64,000 nt of DNA from Amborella trichopoda (GCF_000471905.2 NW_006498233.1:2654658-2718657), one strand, 5' to 3'; shown: positions 12,183 to 23,821, numbered from the stretch's first letter. Program-made: numbers and translations. The notes: a model not told the origin generated them from the letters alone.

Positions 12183-12306
12183 AAGGTGTAACACCGGCTG
12201 TGTAAGAAGGCGTAGCATCAGCTGTGTTAGAAGGCGTAACGCCGGCTGTGTAAGAAGGCATAACGCCGGCTGTGTAAGAAGGCGTAGCACCTGCTGTGTA
12301 AGAGAT
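12183..12306 (+). repeat. 24-bp tandem repeat in N LTR
   Basis: Five units of the type aaggcgtaacgccggctgtgtaag. Shorter versions are at 9620-9740 and 17640-17700 in the other LTRs. It lies upstream of the TATA box, in U3. Confidence 0.85.
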
Positions 12307-12480
12307 GAGGAAGCCGAGCGTCGGCTATCAAGAACCCAACGCCGAGAAGTGTGTTATCACCGGCTGTGTTTCTGTGTGTGCAGCGCCAGCTGTGTTTCTG
12401 ACATGCATGGGTTGTGTATGCCACCTGTTAAGTGCATGCTAATTTGACCACCACTTGTCACTTGCTGCCCTTTACTCTTT

Positions 12481-12656
12481 TATAAATAAAGCCCTTCTCA
12501 ACTCCCTACGAGCTTTTTCTCTCTCTCCTTCTCCCACGTCCTTTTCTCTCTTTAGAGCTCAAGGGAGAACCCTTTTTGCGGCTGCCGTTGGGGAGCCGTT
12601 CTAAGAAGGTTGAAGTGGTTCTTTTGTGGAGTTTAGGAGCGTCGTGAACATCAGGT
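12481..12656 (+). promoter_or_regulatory. N LTR copy 2: TATA box and consensus splice donor
   Basis: TATAAATA at 12481-12488 is followed by a pyrimidine-rich stretch and then CATCAG/GTAAGTGAG, with GT at 12655-12656. CAG/GTAAGT is the full plant 5' splice-site consensus. Splicing from it is inference; no acceptor was assigned. Confidence 0.6.
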
Positions 12657-14439
12657 AAGTGAGCCTAGCTATTATGCTTCAATAAATTTTAGGGATTTAT
12701 GCTAAAAGTGTTGAAAATGGGGAAAAATGATACGATGAAATGTATGAGCATGAATGCATTGTGACGTGCTTGAAAGCTCTGATGCCATGATCGATTGAGA
12801 CCTGTATATGATTCTATTTGTGGTAAAAATGTGTGAAGTAGTCCACTTGTGGGAATAGTTTATTACGAACTTGGTTTTGTATCAAGATTTGTTTTGGTTT
12901 ATGCTCTGTTGCATGTTCTCGAATGTATGGTAATCTTTAGAAGGAAATTTCCAGAACTGTGACGGTTCTTGCATCAGACCTTTTAGTGGCAAAACGGCAT
13001 CCAAATAGACCCAAAATGGTTATGAATGAATGATATGATTGTTTATTTCAACTTTCATTTTTATATCATCTTGAAATATTACATGGATTAGAAATTATAC
13101 TTCAAAATGTGTGTGTATGTTACTGGTAAAAGAATGTAAAAAATTCCTGAACTGTTACTCTTTTTGTACCAAATGTTTGACCTATCAAATGATATCGAAA
13201 TATTCTAAAATCATCGCCATTTTATAAACACATGTGTCTAATACGAATTTTATGTTTACCTATCCAAATTCTTCATAAATGATGAGTTATGCTTTAAATT
13301 GTGCATATATGTCACTATTAGTAGATTTTACTAGATTTCACAGCTGATACCTCTGTTGTCACCACGTTTGAATAACCAAAAGGAGTCTGATTGCTTCTAA
13401 ACAACTACCACTTGAGCAATATGTGTGTGTAATAAAAGTTGCATGTTGAAATTTTTCGAAACTCCATGTATAGTGAGAGTTAAGCCCTAAATGTGAGGGT
13501 ATAGTACTTTCCATAGTTGCAAGAAATTCTAGCAACAGTCACCTTCTTTGAGCCAAGCTTTTGATCTATCTCATGTTGTCCAAATATTTTCAACCTACCG
13601 CCATTTTAAAAATCTATGTGTAAACTTAGAGTTGCAATTTTTAATTATTTTGAAATTCTCCCTAGATTGGGAGTTGTACCTCCGAGAAAGAGGTTATGCC
13701 ATTGTTACATAACACCGCTATTTTCAAATTTGTACCTATTTTAGAAATAAATGGTTTTGCACTCAAATTCTGCTCAAATGCATTCAATTCACTTTCATAT
13801 GAGTAGCTTTAAGTGAGCATTCGAAATCAACTTTTTAATCACACTAAAGCTCTCCACTGTTTGACAATAGTGCTTTTTTCTTATGAAGGCGTCATAGTTG
13901 TGGATGAAATGAAATTATATTCACTGGTTGAACGATTCACTGGTGCTTTTAAGTAACAAGTGTAAACGAATGATAACTGCTATCGAACGGCTTCCCTGTG
14001 ATGCATGCTACATATTCACTGTATGAATAATGCTATGCAACCGTGCAATAAGCGATCAATTGATAAATGTGTATACTCTGTGATAGCCCTATAATACATA
14101 TTGCATGAATGAGACTACGAGTTAGGAATGCTAATTGACAAGTCTAAATTCCATGAGATAGCTCTCTTATGATGGATGTCGGATACTAGTGGCATAGTGT
14201 ACATGTTGGTTGTATATTTTTGAATGATACTCAGACCTTGTTAATGAGACTAGAATTATCGGTCATGGGGTACTGACTGAGCGCGAATAAAGACCGATGC
14301 TTGACTATTCTGTTCTGATACTGTGAACTAATCAAAACACAATCGTCCACCCATTGGTAGTGGGTACTGTTATGTTATGATACTGTGATTTAGAGCGCTA
14401 CGCAAGGGGTCACCCATTGGTGGTGCGACTGAAGTGACA

Positions 14440-14720
14440 GATGCTTTGAGCATCCTTTGGAATGCTTTGTAGGTACTGCATGACCAAGATTGATATGAAT
14501 GGGTGTCTGCTTTGAGAGTATTGTATGGCTTATTATGTGACTGATGTGATTAGTGTTCTGAGAAACTTTGGCATGCTTTGTGCGTATCATATGGCCCAGA
14601 TTGAGATTGAGAGGTGCCTGCTTTGAGAATATTGCAGGGCTTACTTATGTGACTAATGCATTCATGGTGCATGCTTAGGGTGTATAGCACGACCTGACCA
14701 TCTGTTTATTGTGAAAGGGA
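14440..14720 (+). repeat. Tandem units inside N LTR copy 2
   Basis: Units of the type gtgcctgctttgagaatatt recur at roughly 45-60 bases, related to the array in the internal region. The same stretch in copy 3 is 19740-20010. Confidence 0.65.
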
Positions 14721-15518
14721 AAGGTGCCCTTTGATAAAACAAGAGTATACTCTGTTGAGGCAAGAACGTTCACTATGAAACATGTTTTGTTTTAGATGAA
14801 TAAATGACACTATGAAATGCATGACTGCTATGCACTATTATAGTGTTCGTCTAGGAATGGTTTCTAAACTACCAATCCTTATGATACCTATTATATGCAC
14901 TGTGAATGTGAATGATAGCTATTGTATTGATCGAATGAGAATTCTGATACCCAAAATGATGCTTGTAATTGATGCACTGATGAGATTCTTGATTTACCTG
15001 ATATTTATACTGCAATGGATTTATTAATGATGCTTAATATCTAGACTTACTTACTGGGTTGTTCAGCTCATTCTATTATTTTACTATCTCTGTAAAGAAA
15101 TAGTTACAGGTGGAAGAAACTTGGCCTAGTGGAATCTGTTGGCATTTGGGACTCGAAGCTATCGAAGATAATTCTTTCTCATTGTATGTTTTAATATGCA
15201 GTTTGGCCCTAGTTATTGATTATTGTGGAACCCATGTACTGTTGGGCCCTGATGCCCCGAACAGAGCTGTAATATTAGTGGAAGTATTTTCATAGTGGAT
15301 TTTTTTGGTTTGTGGGAATTCTATTTCTAGATGTTCTTCTGCCTCTTTATATCATTGTTGTTAGTTCCTTGCCATGGTTTGCTATGTTTACAAAGTTAAT
15401 AAAGTGATGAACTTACTCCGACCTGAGTGGCATTCGCTACCTTTGGATCATGAACCCCCATCTGATCACCCTCCGTCGAGTACGACAAAGGGGGTCGGGG
15501 GCGGGGTCATGACAGCTG

Positions 15519-15530
15519 TGGTATCAAAGC
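15519..15530 (+). other. N primer-binding site (initiator tRNA-Met)
   Basis: TGGTATCAAAGC matches TGGTATCAGAGC, the complement of the plant initiator tRNA-Met 3' end, at 11 of 12 positions, four bases after the LTR end. Confidence 0.85.
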
Positions 15531-16570
15531 ATTTAGGATTGCTTCATTGGCATTGGGAGTTTTTAGGAGTGTCCATAGAGTGGTTTTAGGATAGAGTAGC
15601 GATTGGGTGTTCCTGTGACTAGGTTGAAGATGTCGAGAGCATGTGGCTACCATGCTAGTTCCAACAACAATAACACTGAGGCCCTCGGCAAATTTTGTAG
15701 AAATCTAGGGGCTATGACCCAATTGATGAAGGAATCAATGCTGACCCTATCCAAGCCTACCCCAGAACATAATGATAGTAACCTGATAGGGAGGTTTAAG
15801 AGGCTGACACCTCCAACTTTCTTAGGGTAGGGTGGTGTGGAGAAAGCAAAGAGATGGCTGATGCAAGTGGAAAAGATCTTTAAGAGTCCTGCAGTGCTCT
15901 GATGAGCAAAAGTTGAGACTAGGTGCCTTCATGTTAGAAGGGGATGCTGAGCATTGGTGGAGTTCGGTTTAGCAGGCCTGGGAAGAGGATGAGATAATAC
16001 CTACTTGGAAAGGATTTTTAGAGGACTTCAATGAAAAATATTTCCCTGAATCAATAAAGGAAAGGAAGGAGGTTGAATTCGTAGAATTACAGCAAGGGAA
16101 TCTAACCGTTGATCAGTATGTGGCCAAATTTTAAGAGTTATCCTGATACACATGGAATATCATCATCACGAAGGCCAGAAAGGCAAGCAAGTTTGAGAGT
16201 GGTTTGCGGCCCGATATCAGAGGGAGAGTTTTGTCGGCCAACCTTAAGGCCTTCTCTCACTTGGTGGACTTGGTTAGGAAGGTGGAAAAAGACTATGATA
16301 CTATCGTCCGATGAGAGAGAGATGCGAAGGACATGGTCTCTGCCCTCTGGGGATCCACTAGAAAAGGAAAGTCGAATGAATGAAAAGACCCAAAAGAGCT
16401 TCCAAGGTGACGTCAGGTAGAGCTAGCTCATACATTGTACCTCTTGTAAGAAGTAAGGCCATGTAGCTTTCGAGTGCTGGTTGAGAACAAAAGCATGTTT
16501 CAGCTGTGGCAAGTCGAGCCACGTGATTTGAGACTGTCCAACATTAAAGAACGAGCCCAAACCCAAGACT
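15531..16570 (+). pseudogene. N gag remnant with CCHC knuckle
   Basis: The N-terminal part (15603-15830) reads RFKRLTPPTFLG, the usual opening of chromovirus-type capsid, followed by a segment resembling WLMQVEKIF. A C-terminal zinc knuckle is visible near 16496-16540 as CFSCGKSSHV with the final His and Cys spacing (CX2CX4HX4C). Gag would package the element's RNA. Several breaks are present. Sequence after the knuckle passes directly into the noncoding 3' internal region; protease, reverse transcriptase, RNase H and integrase are absent, so any past movement of this form needed enzymes from another element. Confidence 0.8.
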
Positions 16571-17417
16571 CAAGGGCAGGTCTTTGCACTCGTCGGGGAA
16601 GAAGTTAAGGCCTCAACTTCAGATAACAAGAATGTGTTTTGATTGTAATGTGAAATCCAAAATGTTTTTGGACCTTGTTTCCTCTCACTGGTATTGTAAC
16701 ACCATATAATAGGACCCGGCTTTGTGATTATGTGGTGCATGCTTTGAGCATATTGCATGACCACAACCGAGATTGTAGGGTGCCTGCATTGATCATATTG
16801 CAGGGCCTGACCTTGGGATTACGTGATGCCTGCTTTAAGCGTAATGCAGGACCTGATATTATGATTATACTGAGGTGTCAACTTTGAGCATACTGTAGGG
16901 CCTGACCTTGTGACTAAAACGGATAGAAAGTATGCTCCGAGCTAGCAGCAGAGCCTGACCTTATGATTGATAGTGGTGAGGTGCCTGCTTTGGGCTCATT
17001 TCAGAGCCTAGTTTTGGGATTATAATTCTATGGTGTGTGTTTTGAGTGTATTGCATGATTGATGCTTGTAAGGTACCGCTTTGTGAGTATTGCAGGACCT
17101 TATTTAGAGATTGATACCAATAGCCAGCAGGTACTGGCTGAACTGGTTGAGATTGATTTGAGTTGAATGGCTTGATTTGTGTGTGGCAACTTTTTAATGT
17201 TGGCTAGTTGGGTAAATAGGGTGTCTCTATTGCTAAGGTATCTGAATAGTTAATACATGACACTGTGTGTGAAATGTGAAGCATAGATTATGAAATGCTG
17301 AAGATAAGACAATAGACAGTTGGATGAGACAGCAGTGGATGTGTGGGTACCCTCCCCCAATTGTTGGAGTTCATATGTATGATTTTGAGGATAAAATCCT
17401 TTTTAAGGGGAGGATGA
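16570..17417 (+). other. N internal 3' region, second copy
   Basis: Noncoding, with tandem units at about 16720-17110 like those at 11112-11625. It ends in the polypurine tract AAGGGGAGGATGA (17405-17417) next to the 3' LTR. Confidence 0.8.
17405..17417 (+). other. N polypurine tract
   Basis: AAGGGGAGGATGA directly precedes the LTR start TGTAAGGACC, the expected place for plus-strand priming. Confidence 0.8.
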
Positions 17418-20400
17418 TGTAAGGACCACAACTTTTTTGGACTTAAGACGCTCATGGCTATAGAGATAAGGGAAGGAAACATATGCCCAAGGCAAAGGAG
17501 GGAGGTGCACTGCAGCTCATGTATAACCAATCACAGCATATGAAAGTAAAGGAGGCATCGTTGTGAGTGTAAGGATGCCTCGTAGCACATGCAAGAGACA
17601 ACACCGCGTGCGAACTGGACTAATGTCGTGCGTGTAAGAGTAGCGTCAGCTGTGTAAGAAGGCGTAGCACCGGCTGTGTAAGAAGGTGTAGCGCTGACTG
17701 TGTAACAAAGGAGGATGCCTAGTGCTGACTGTGAAGAACCCAGCGGCTTTGGAGCATCGCCGAGCTTGAATTGGACTATTGGCGGCTGTGTTTTTTATAG
17801 TGCAGCGCTAGCTGTGTTTCTTACATGCATGGGTTGTGTGTGCCACCAGTTGAGTGCATGCTGATTTGACCACCACTTGTCACCTGCTGCCAGTTTTTCT
17901 TTTATAAATAAATCCCTTCTCATCTCTCTAAGAGCTTTTTCTCTCTGTACCTCTCCCACGTTCATTTCTCTCTCTAGAGCGCAAGGGAGAACCCTTTTTG
18001 CTGCTGCCGTTGGGGAGCCGTTCTAAGAAGGTTGAAGTGGTCTGTGTGTGGTGTTTAGGAGCGCCGTGAACATCAGGTAAGTGAGCCTAGCTATAATGCA
18101 TCAATAAATTCTAGGGATTTCTGCTAAGTGTTGAAAATGGGGGAAAATGATGGGATGAAATGTATGAGCATGGATGCATTGTGACGAGCTTGAAATCTCA
18201 GATGCCATGATTGATTGAGCCTGTATATGATTCTATTTGTGGTGGAAATGTTTGAAGTAGTCCACTTTTGGGAATATTTTAATACGAACTTGGTTTTGTA
18301 TGACGGTTCTTGCATCAGACTCTTTAGTAGCTAAAAGGTGTCCAAATGGACCCAAACTAGTTTTGAATGAATGATATGATTGTCTATTTCAACGTTTTTA
18401 TTTATATCATCTTGAAATTCCCCATGGACTAGAAATTATGTCTCAAAATGTGTGGGTATGTTACTGTTAAAAGATTGTAGATAATTCCTGGACTGTTAAT
18501 CTTTTTGTACCAAACGTTTGACCTATTAAATGATATCAAAATATTCTAAAATCACCGCCATTTGATAAATACATGCGTCTACTAGGATGTTTATGTTTTA
18601 ACCCTGTACAAATTCTTCATAAATGATGAGCTATGCATTAAATTGTTCATATATGTCACTATTAGCTGATTTCACTGGATTACACTGTTGATACCTCTGT
18701 TGTCACCAACTTTGACTAACAAAGCCGCTGCCACTTGCACGATCTGTGTATGTACTAAAAGTTACACGTTGAAATATTTTTGAAACTTCCTGTAGATTGA
18801 GAGTTATGCCCCATAATGTGAGGGTATAGTACTGTCCACGGTTGCTGGAAATTCCAGCGATTGTTACCTACTTTGTGTCGCTCTTTTGATCAATCGAATA
18901 TCATCCAAATATCTTTAAACTACTGCCGTTTTAAGGATATATGTGTAAAATTAAAGTTCCATGTTTTAATCATTGTGAGATTCTCCCAATATTGGGAGTT
19001 GTGCCTCTGAGAAAGAGGGTATGCCATTGTTGCGTAACCTCGAGATTTTCAGATTTGTGCCTATTTTAGAAATAAATGGTTTTGCACTCAAACTCTGTTC
19101 AAATGCGTTCAATTCACTTTAAGATGAGCCTTAAGTGAATCCTTTTCGAAATCAACTTTTGAATCACACTAAAGCTCTCCACTGTTTGAAAATAGTGCTT
19201 TTTCCTACGAGGGCGTCGCAATTGTGGATGAAATGAAATTATATTCACTTGCTGAACGATTCACTGATGCTTTTAAGTAACAAGTGTAAACGAATGATAA
19301 TTGTTATCGAATGGCTTCCCTGTGATGAATGCTACATATTCACTGTATGAATAATGCTATTATTGCGATCATTTGATAAGTGCATATCCTTTGTGATAGC
19401 CCTATAATACATATTGCATGAATGTGATTACGAGTTAGGAATGCCAATTGACAGGGGTAAATGCTATGAGATAACTCTCTTATGATGGATATCGCATACC
19501 AGTGGCATAGCGTACATGTTGGTTGTATATTTTTAAATGATACTCAGACCTTGTTAATGAGACTAGAATTGTCGGTCATTGGGTACTGACTGAGCATGAG
19601 TAAAGACCAATGCTTGACTGTTCTGTTCTGATACTGTGTACTAACCACTACTCAATGGACCACCCATTGGTAGTGGGTACTGTTCTGTTATGATACTATG
19701 ATTTTGATTGCTATGCAATGGGTCACCCATTGGTGGTGCGACTGAAGTGATGGATGCTTTGAGCATCCTTTGGAATGCTTTACGTGTATTGCATGACCAA
19801 GATTGATATGAATGGGTGTCTTCTTTGAGAGTATTGCAAGGCCTATTATTTGGTTATGAGAACCTTTGGCATGCTTTGCGCTTATCGCATGGCCCAGATT
19901 GAGATTGGGAAGTGCCTACTTTGAGAGTATTGCAGAGCCTACTTATGTGACTAATGCCTATGGGGTTCATGCTTTGAGCGTACAGCACGCCCTGACCATC
20001 TGTTTATTGTGAAATGGAAAGGTGCTCTTTAATAAAGCAAGAGTATACTCTGTTGAAACAAGAATGTCTACTATGAAACACATTCTATTTTAGATGAATG
20101 AATGATACTGTGAAATGCATGACTGCTATGCATTATGATAGTGTTCTTCTAGGAACAGTTTTTGAACTACCAATCCTTATGATACCTATTATATGCACTG
20201 TGAATGTGAATGATAGTTATTGTATTGATCGAATGAGAATTCTGATACTTGAAATGATGCATGTAATTGATGCACTAATGAGATTCCTAATTTATCTGTT
20301 ATTTATACTACGATGGATGTATTAATGATGCTTAATATCTAGACTTACTTACTAGGCTGTTCAACTCATTCTATTATTTTACTATCTCTGTAGAGCAACA

Positions 20401-20810
20401 GTCACCGGTGGAAGAAGCTTAGCCTAGTGAAAGTTGTTGGCATTCGGGACTCGAAGCTGTCGAAGATAATTCTTTCGCATTGTATGTTTTAATGGGCAGT
20501 TTGGCCCTAGTTATTGTCTATTGTTGAACCCATGTACTGTGGGTCCTTGATTCCCCTAACGGAGCTATAATATTTGTGGAAGTATTTTCATAGTGGATTT
20601 TTTGATGTATGGGAATTCTTTTTCTCGATGTTCTTCTGCCTCTTTCTATCTTAGTTGTTAGTTCTTTGTCATGGTTTGCTTTGTTTACAGCCTTAATAAA
20701 GCAATGAGTGTACTTCGACCTAGGTGGCATTCGCTATGTCTGGATCACGAACCCGTACCCGGTCACCCTCTGTCGAGTACGGGAAAGGGGGTCGGGCCGA
20801 GGTCGTGAAT
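17418..20810 (+). repeat. N LTR copy 3 (3' LTR)
   Basis: About 3.39 kb, aligned by eye end to end with copy 2: TATA box 17903-17910, CATCAG/GTAAGTGAG with GT at 18077-18078, tandem units 19740-20010. Its last bases, GTCGTGAAT, correspond to GTCATGACA of copy 2. Over about 230 bases after the donor site roughly one base in ten differs from copy 2. Confidence 0.85.
17903..18078 (+). promoter_or_regulatory. N LTR copy 3: TATA box and consensus splice donor
   Basis: TATAAATA at 17903-17910 and CAG/GTAAGTGAG with GT at 18077-18078, same spacing as in copy 2. Being in the 3' LTR it could also start transcripts into flanking DNA. Confidence 0.55.
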
Positions 20811-20815
20811 CAAGG
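20811..20815. repeat. Target-site duplication of N, right copy (CAAGG)
   Basis: Identical to 9384-9388. Element A's leader resumes here, matching B from 38859 onward. Confidence 0.85.
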
Positions 20816-21399
20816 TAACACGAGGGTTGCCCTGAGGTGTGACTTGAGTGGATGACTCACGGGTGTGTGCGAGAGGACGGGGCCCCAAGGTCTCTGTCTC
20901 GATATGCCAGCCTTTAAGCATAAAGACTCGTGGTGGTGCAGAAATGTGGGGGGTTGCCTTGCGGCGACCCACAGGTGCAAAGGCAACTTCTTTACCTTTT
21001 ACAGCAAAGCCTTTCGACGTTCCTCGGCAACACGACCGACGAGTGGCTTGTCGGTAACAAGGTGCACGCTATGAGTGGTAGCAGATGTGCTACCAACACA
21101 AAGTGCCTTGGTGGAAGTTCCACCAGAGCTAGGAGATGGGGAGTTAGGGACCTTTAAGTCCCTCCTCATGCCTATCCTGGTTAAGACCTGGGAGTTAGAC
21201 ACTGGGTCTTTGCTCAAAAGAAAAGTTGGGAACAAAGTTCGAGGAACTTGTGCATGGGGAAGCTCGTGAATGCGGGGATGAGAAAATATCTGATTCGGAT
21301 GAATGGGTTCAAGAACCCAAAAGCCATGTTATGTGTGAAAACAGAAAGAAAAAGGACAAACTAGCAAAACAAGTATGATATGATGAATGGGTAGTAAGT
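20816..21399 (-). other. Element A leader, proximal part
   Basis: Untranslated leader between the PBS and the N insertion. It matches B at 38860-39300 and the reversed leader of C at 43530-44200, for example the phrase ctaggagatggggagttagggacc (partly shared). No recognised domain. Confidence 0.75.
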
Positions 21400-21416
21400 T
21401 CTGAGTGGAGTCGCCA
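21400..21416 (-). other. Element A primer-binding site (tRNA-Arg)
   Basis: Minus strand reads TGGCGACTCCACTCAG. The first 13 bases match the complement of the plant tRNA-Arg(ACG) 3' end, TGGCGACTCCACTGGGG. It lies three bases inside the LTR end, as in C (43509-43525). Confidence 0.85.
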
Positions 21417-22079
21417 AGCTGGTTAGGTGCATCGATCTCTCCCTTCTGATCTAAATGATCTACGGGCACGTGTCTCGGGTTTTAAAGGAACCCAAGACTT
21501 GAGATTGCTCTCTCGGGAACCTTGCTAGAGAACAAGCGCATGTATACCAACCGATGAGAGAGAAATTTAAGGTGGGTTCGGGACTTACTCGGGCTGGCTT
21601 GCGTGGGCACCCTCTTAGATCACGAAGAAAGTCCCCCCAGTCATACAACTGGTTCAGAATCGCCTCCCTTGGCTTGTATTCTCTTTACAAGACAAGTGGG
21701 TCAAAGGACCCCATCTTGTCCTTGGGTGAATGTACACAGGCATGCACATTCAAAGGATAAAAGAGAAGATATGAGGAGATGAAAGTTGGGAAAAGGATGA
21801 AGAGAGAAGAAAAGAAGAGAAAGAAACATTTGACCGAGAGACTAGCCTAGCACAGTGACTAGATTGGCATGATGATTGACCTGACGTGGTAGCAAGACGG
21901 ACACAGTAATGCAGACTAGCACAACAACAGTACTACTTGATGACGGAACACCAACACCGACTAGCCTAGCACAATGGCGAGTTCGATGGGCCAGCAAGAC
22001 GGGCACAATAATATAGACCAGCACAGTGGCGATACTGCTTGGCGATAAGACTACCGTGACAGTGCTAGACTTGTCCCAT

Positions 22080-23730
22080 GATCAAATGAGAGAGGAAGAA
22101 GAAGAAGAAAGAGAAAGAAGAGATAAGAAAAGCAGAGAGTTAAAGAGAGAGAAGAAGAGAGATAAAAGAAGAGAATGAAAGAGAAGAAGAAGAGAAGAAT
22201 CGAGTAGAGAAGAGAAAAGAAGAAGAAGAGAAGAGAAGAGATGAGAAGAGGGAAGAGAAAAAAGGAGAGAAAAGAAAGTAAATAAGAGGGATGAAGAAGG
22301 AAAGAACGGAAAAGAGAAGAGAGAGAAATAAGAGAGGGAAAGAAAAGAGAGAAGAGGGGAAAGGGAGAGATAAGAAAAGAGAGAAAGGTGAGAGAAAAGA
22401 AGAGAGAAGAAAAGAGAGAGGAAGGAGAGAGAAGAAAAGAGAGATAAAAGAGACAGACGAGAAGAGATAGAAAGAAGAGAGAAGGAAGCATGGACGGCGA
22501 TGTGCTTCTGTCATCTATGACAAACGAGAGAGAAAGAAGAAGAAAGCATTACGGTCATGGGCTTCTGCCGTCCATGACAGAGGCAAGAGAAAGAAAAAAA
22601 AAAAGGAAGATGGACGGCGATGGCTTTCGCCATTCATGACAGAGGCATGAGGAAGAAAAAGAGATCATGGACGACGATGGGCTTCTGCCATCCACGTTAA
22701 GAGAGAGGCAGAAAAAATAAAGAGAAAGACACACGCGACGCTAAGCATCGCCATTTGCATCGTAGGAGACTCAAACATGACCTAACCCGCCACTAAGGGA
22801 AGGGCCCGGTCCGGTGTCCTTGTCAAAGAATGAGACAAGAAATGTCATGCATGGCGATGAGCATCGCCGTGCACAACATGGGAAAGGGGAGACTTGGACA
22901 GAGGCCCGGCCCACCACTTGAGTTAAGGCCTAACTGACTGTGCATATTTTTAGAGGATAAGAAAAGAATGATAATGTCATGCCCGACGATGAGCATCTTC
23001 GTGCATAAGTTGAGAGGAGAGAGAAAGGAAATAAATGGTGAGTGAAAGAAAGACAAATAGGAAGAAAGAGGGTTTAGGGAAGAGAAAGAAGAAAAGAAGG
23101 TAGAGAGAGAGGAAAGGAAAGGAGAGAGAGCAAAGGAAAGTGAGGAGAGATATTGAGAGAGAGCTAAAGGAGAAAGAAGGAAAGATAGAGAAAGAGATTA
23201 GCAAAGAGAGTAAGAAGAATAAGGACAGCGGAGAGAAGGAAACACATACGACACTGCCACTGCCGTGTGTGTTAGAGAGAGAAGAAAATAGAGAGAGAGA
23301 TTCATGCACGGCACTGTCAACGTCGTGTAGGTTCACACAGAGAGAGATAAATATAAAGATAGAGCTGAGGGAGAAGGAGAAGAAAGGATAAGAGAAAGAA
23401 AGAGAAGGGAGAGGAAAAGAAGGAAAGTAGGGAGAAAAGAAGAAGGAAGAAGAAGAGAGAAAAGGAGAGAGACATGCACGATGATGGTTACTGTCATGCA
23501 TGTTTGAGAGGAAGATGAGAGAGACAAAGAGAAATGAGATGAGGAAGAAAGAGAGAGAGAGGTGAGAGAGAAAAGAGGAGGAGAGAGAAAGATAGAGATG
23601 AGAGGAGGGGAAGAGAGAGAAAGATAAAGATGAGGAGAGAGAAAATAAGAGGAAAGAGAAAGTTACCTTCACTGAGGGGTATCAAAATTTTTATTCTCTC
23701 TCCTCTCTCTCTCTCTCTCTCCAAGACGTG
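22080..23730. repeat. Polypurine-rich tract with inverted-repeat units, A LTR
   Basis: The plus strand is dominated by GAGA, GAAGA and AAAGAGA runs. Hairpin-like units of the type catggacggcgatgggcttctgcc are at 22489-22780, and single ones at 22848-22873, 22979-23010, 23246-23275, 23300-23335 and 23473-23505. In the element sense the transcript would be pyrimidine-rich. Long serine/leucine-rich frames on the minus strand (for example 22977-23672) come from composition only. Confidence 0.85.
22848..22873. repeat. Tight inverted repeat in A LTR
   Basis: TGCATGGCGAT, loop GAGC, ATCGCCGTGCA: eleven-base arms with one mismatch. A related one in C's LTR reads AGATGGCG TTGCTCAT CGCCATCT near 42307-42335. 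Confidence 0.85.
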
Positions 23731-23813
23731 CCTCTCAAACTCAATAGAAAAATTCCAACTTTATTGATCAATTGAAAGTATGAGGGGGTCCTTTTACAAT
23801 TAGGTTCAACATG

Positions 23814-23821
23814 TATTTATA
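23814..23821 (-). promoter_or_regulatory. TATA box, A LTR
   Basis: TATAAATA on the minus strand. As in the related LTRs, a CCCATGTTT-like phrase lies just upstream of it. Confidence 0.6.

Larger units (their letters stand above)
11942..15514 (+). repeat. N LTR copy 2 (5' LTR of the gag-bearing unit)
   Basis: About 3.57 kb, following the polypurine-type stretch and ending GTCATGACA four bases before the PBS. It contains 24-bp tandem units (12183-12306), TATA box (12481), donor-like site (12655) and a tandem array (14440-14720). Open frames in it, for example 14812-15027, are short, unrecognised and recur in copy 3 only because the LTRs are duplicates. Confidence 0.85.
9389..20810 (+). mobile_element. 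Element N: gag-only Ty3/gypsy element with three LTR copies, nested in A
   Basis: The order is LTR part (9389-~10650), 3' internal part (~10650-11941), full LTR (11942-15514), PBS, gag remnant, 3' internal part (~16570-17417), polypurine tract and full LTR (17418-20810), bounded by CAAGG duplications. LTRs begin TGT and end ACA in the middle copy. The PBS matches initiator tRNA-Met. The gag wording resembles Tekay/Del-type chromoviruses, which also have large LTRs, but no pol is present, so lineage is inference. It resembles non-autonomous large-LTR or gag-only elements. The three-LTR form suggests recombination between two copies. Broken fossil; the second and third LTRs differ by about one base in ten over a stretch compared by eye. 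Confidence 0.85.

Noticed and set aside
14812-15027. 71-residue frame repeated at 20098-20325
   Set aside because: It recurs only because it lies in two copies of N's LTR; no domain, no conservation beyond that of the DNA.
22977-23672. 231-residue Ser/Leu/Phe frame, minus strand
   Set aside because: Low-complexity artefact of A's LTR tract, like 22051-22491.
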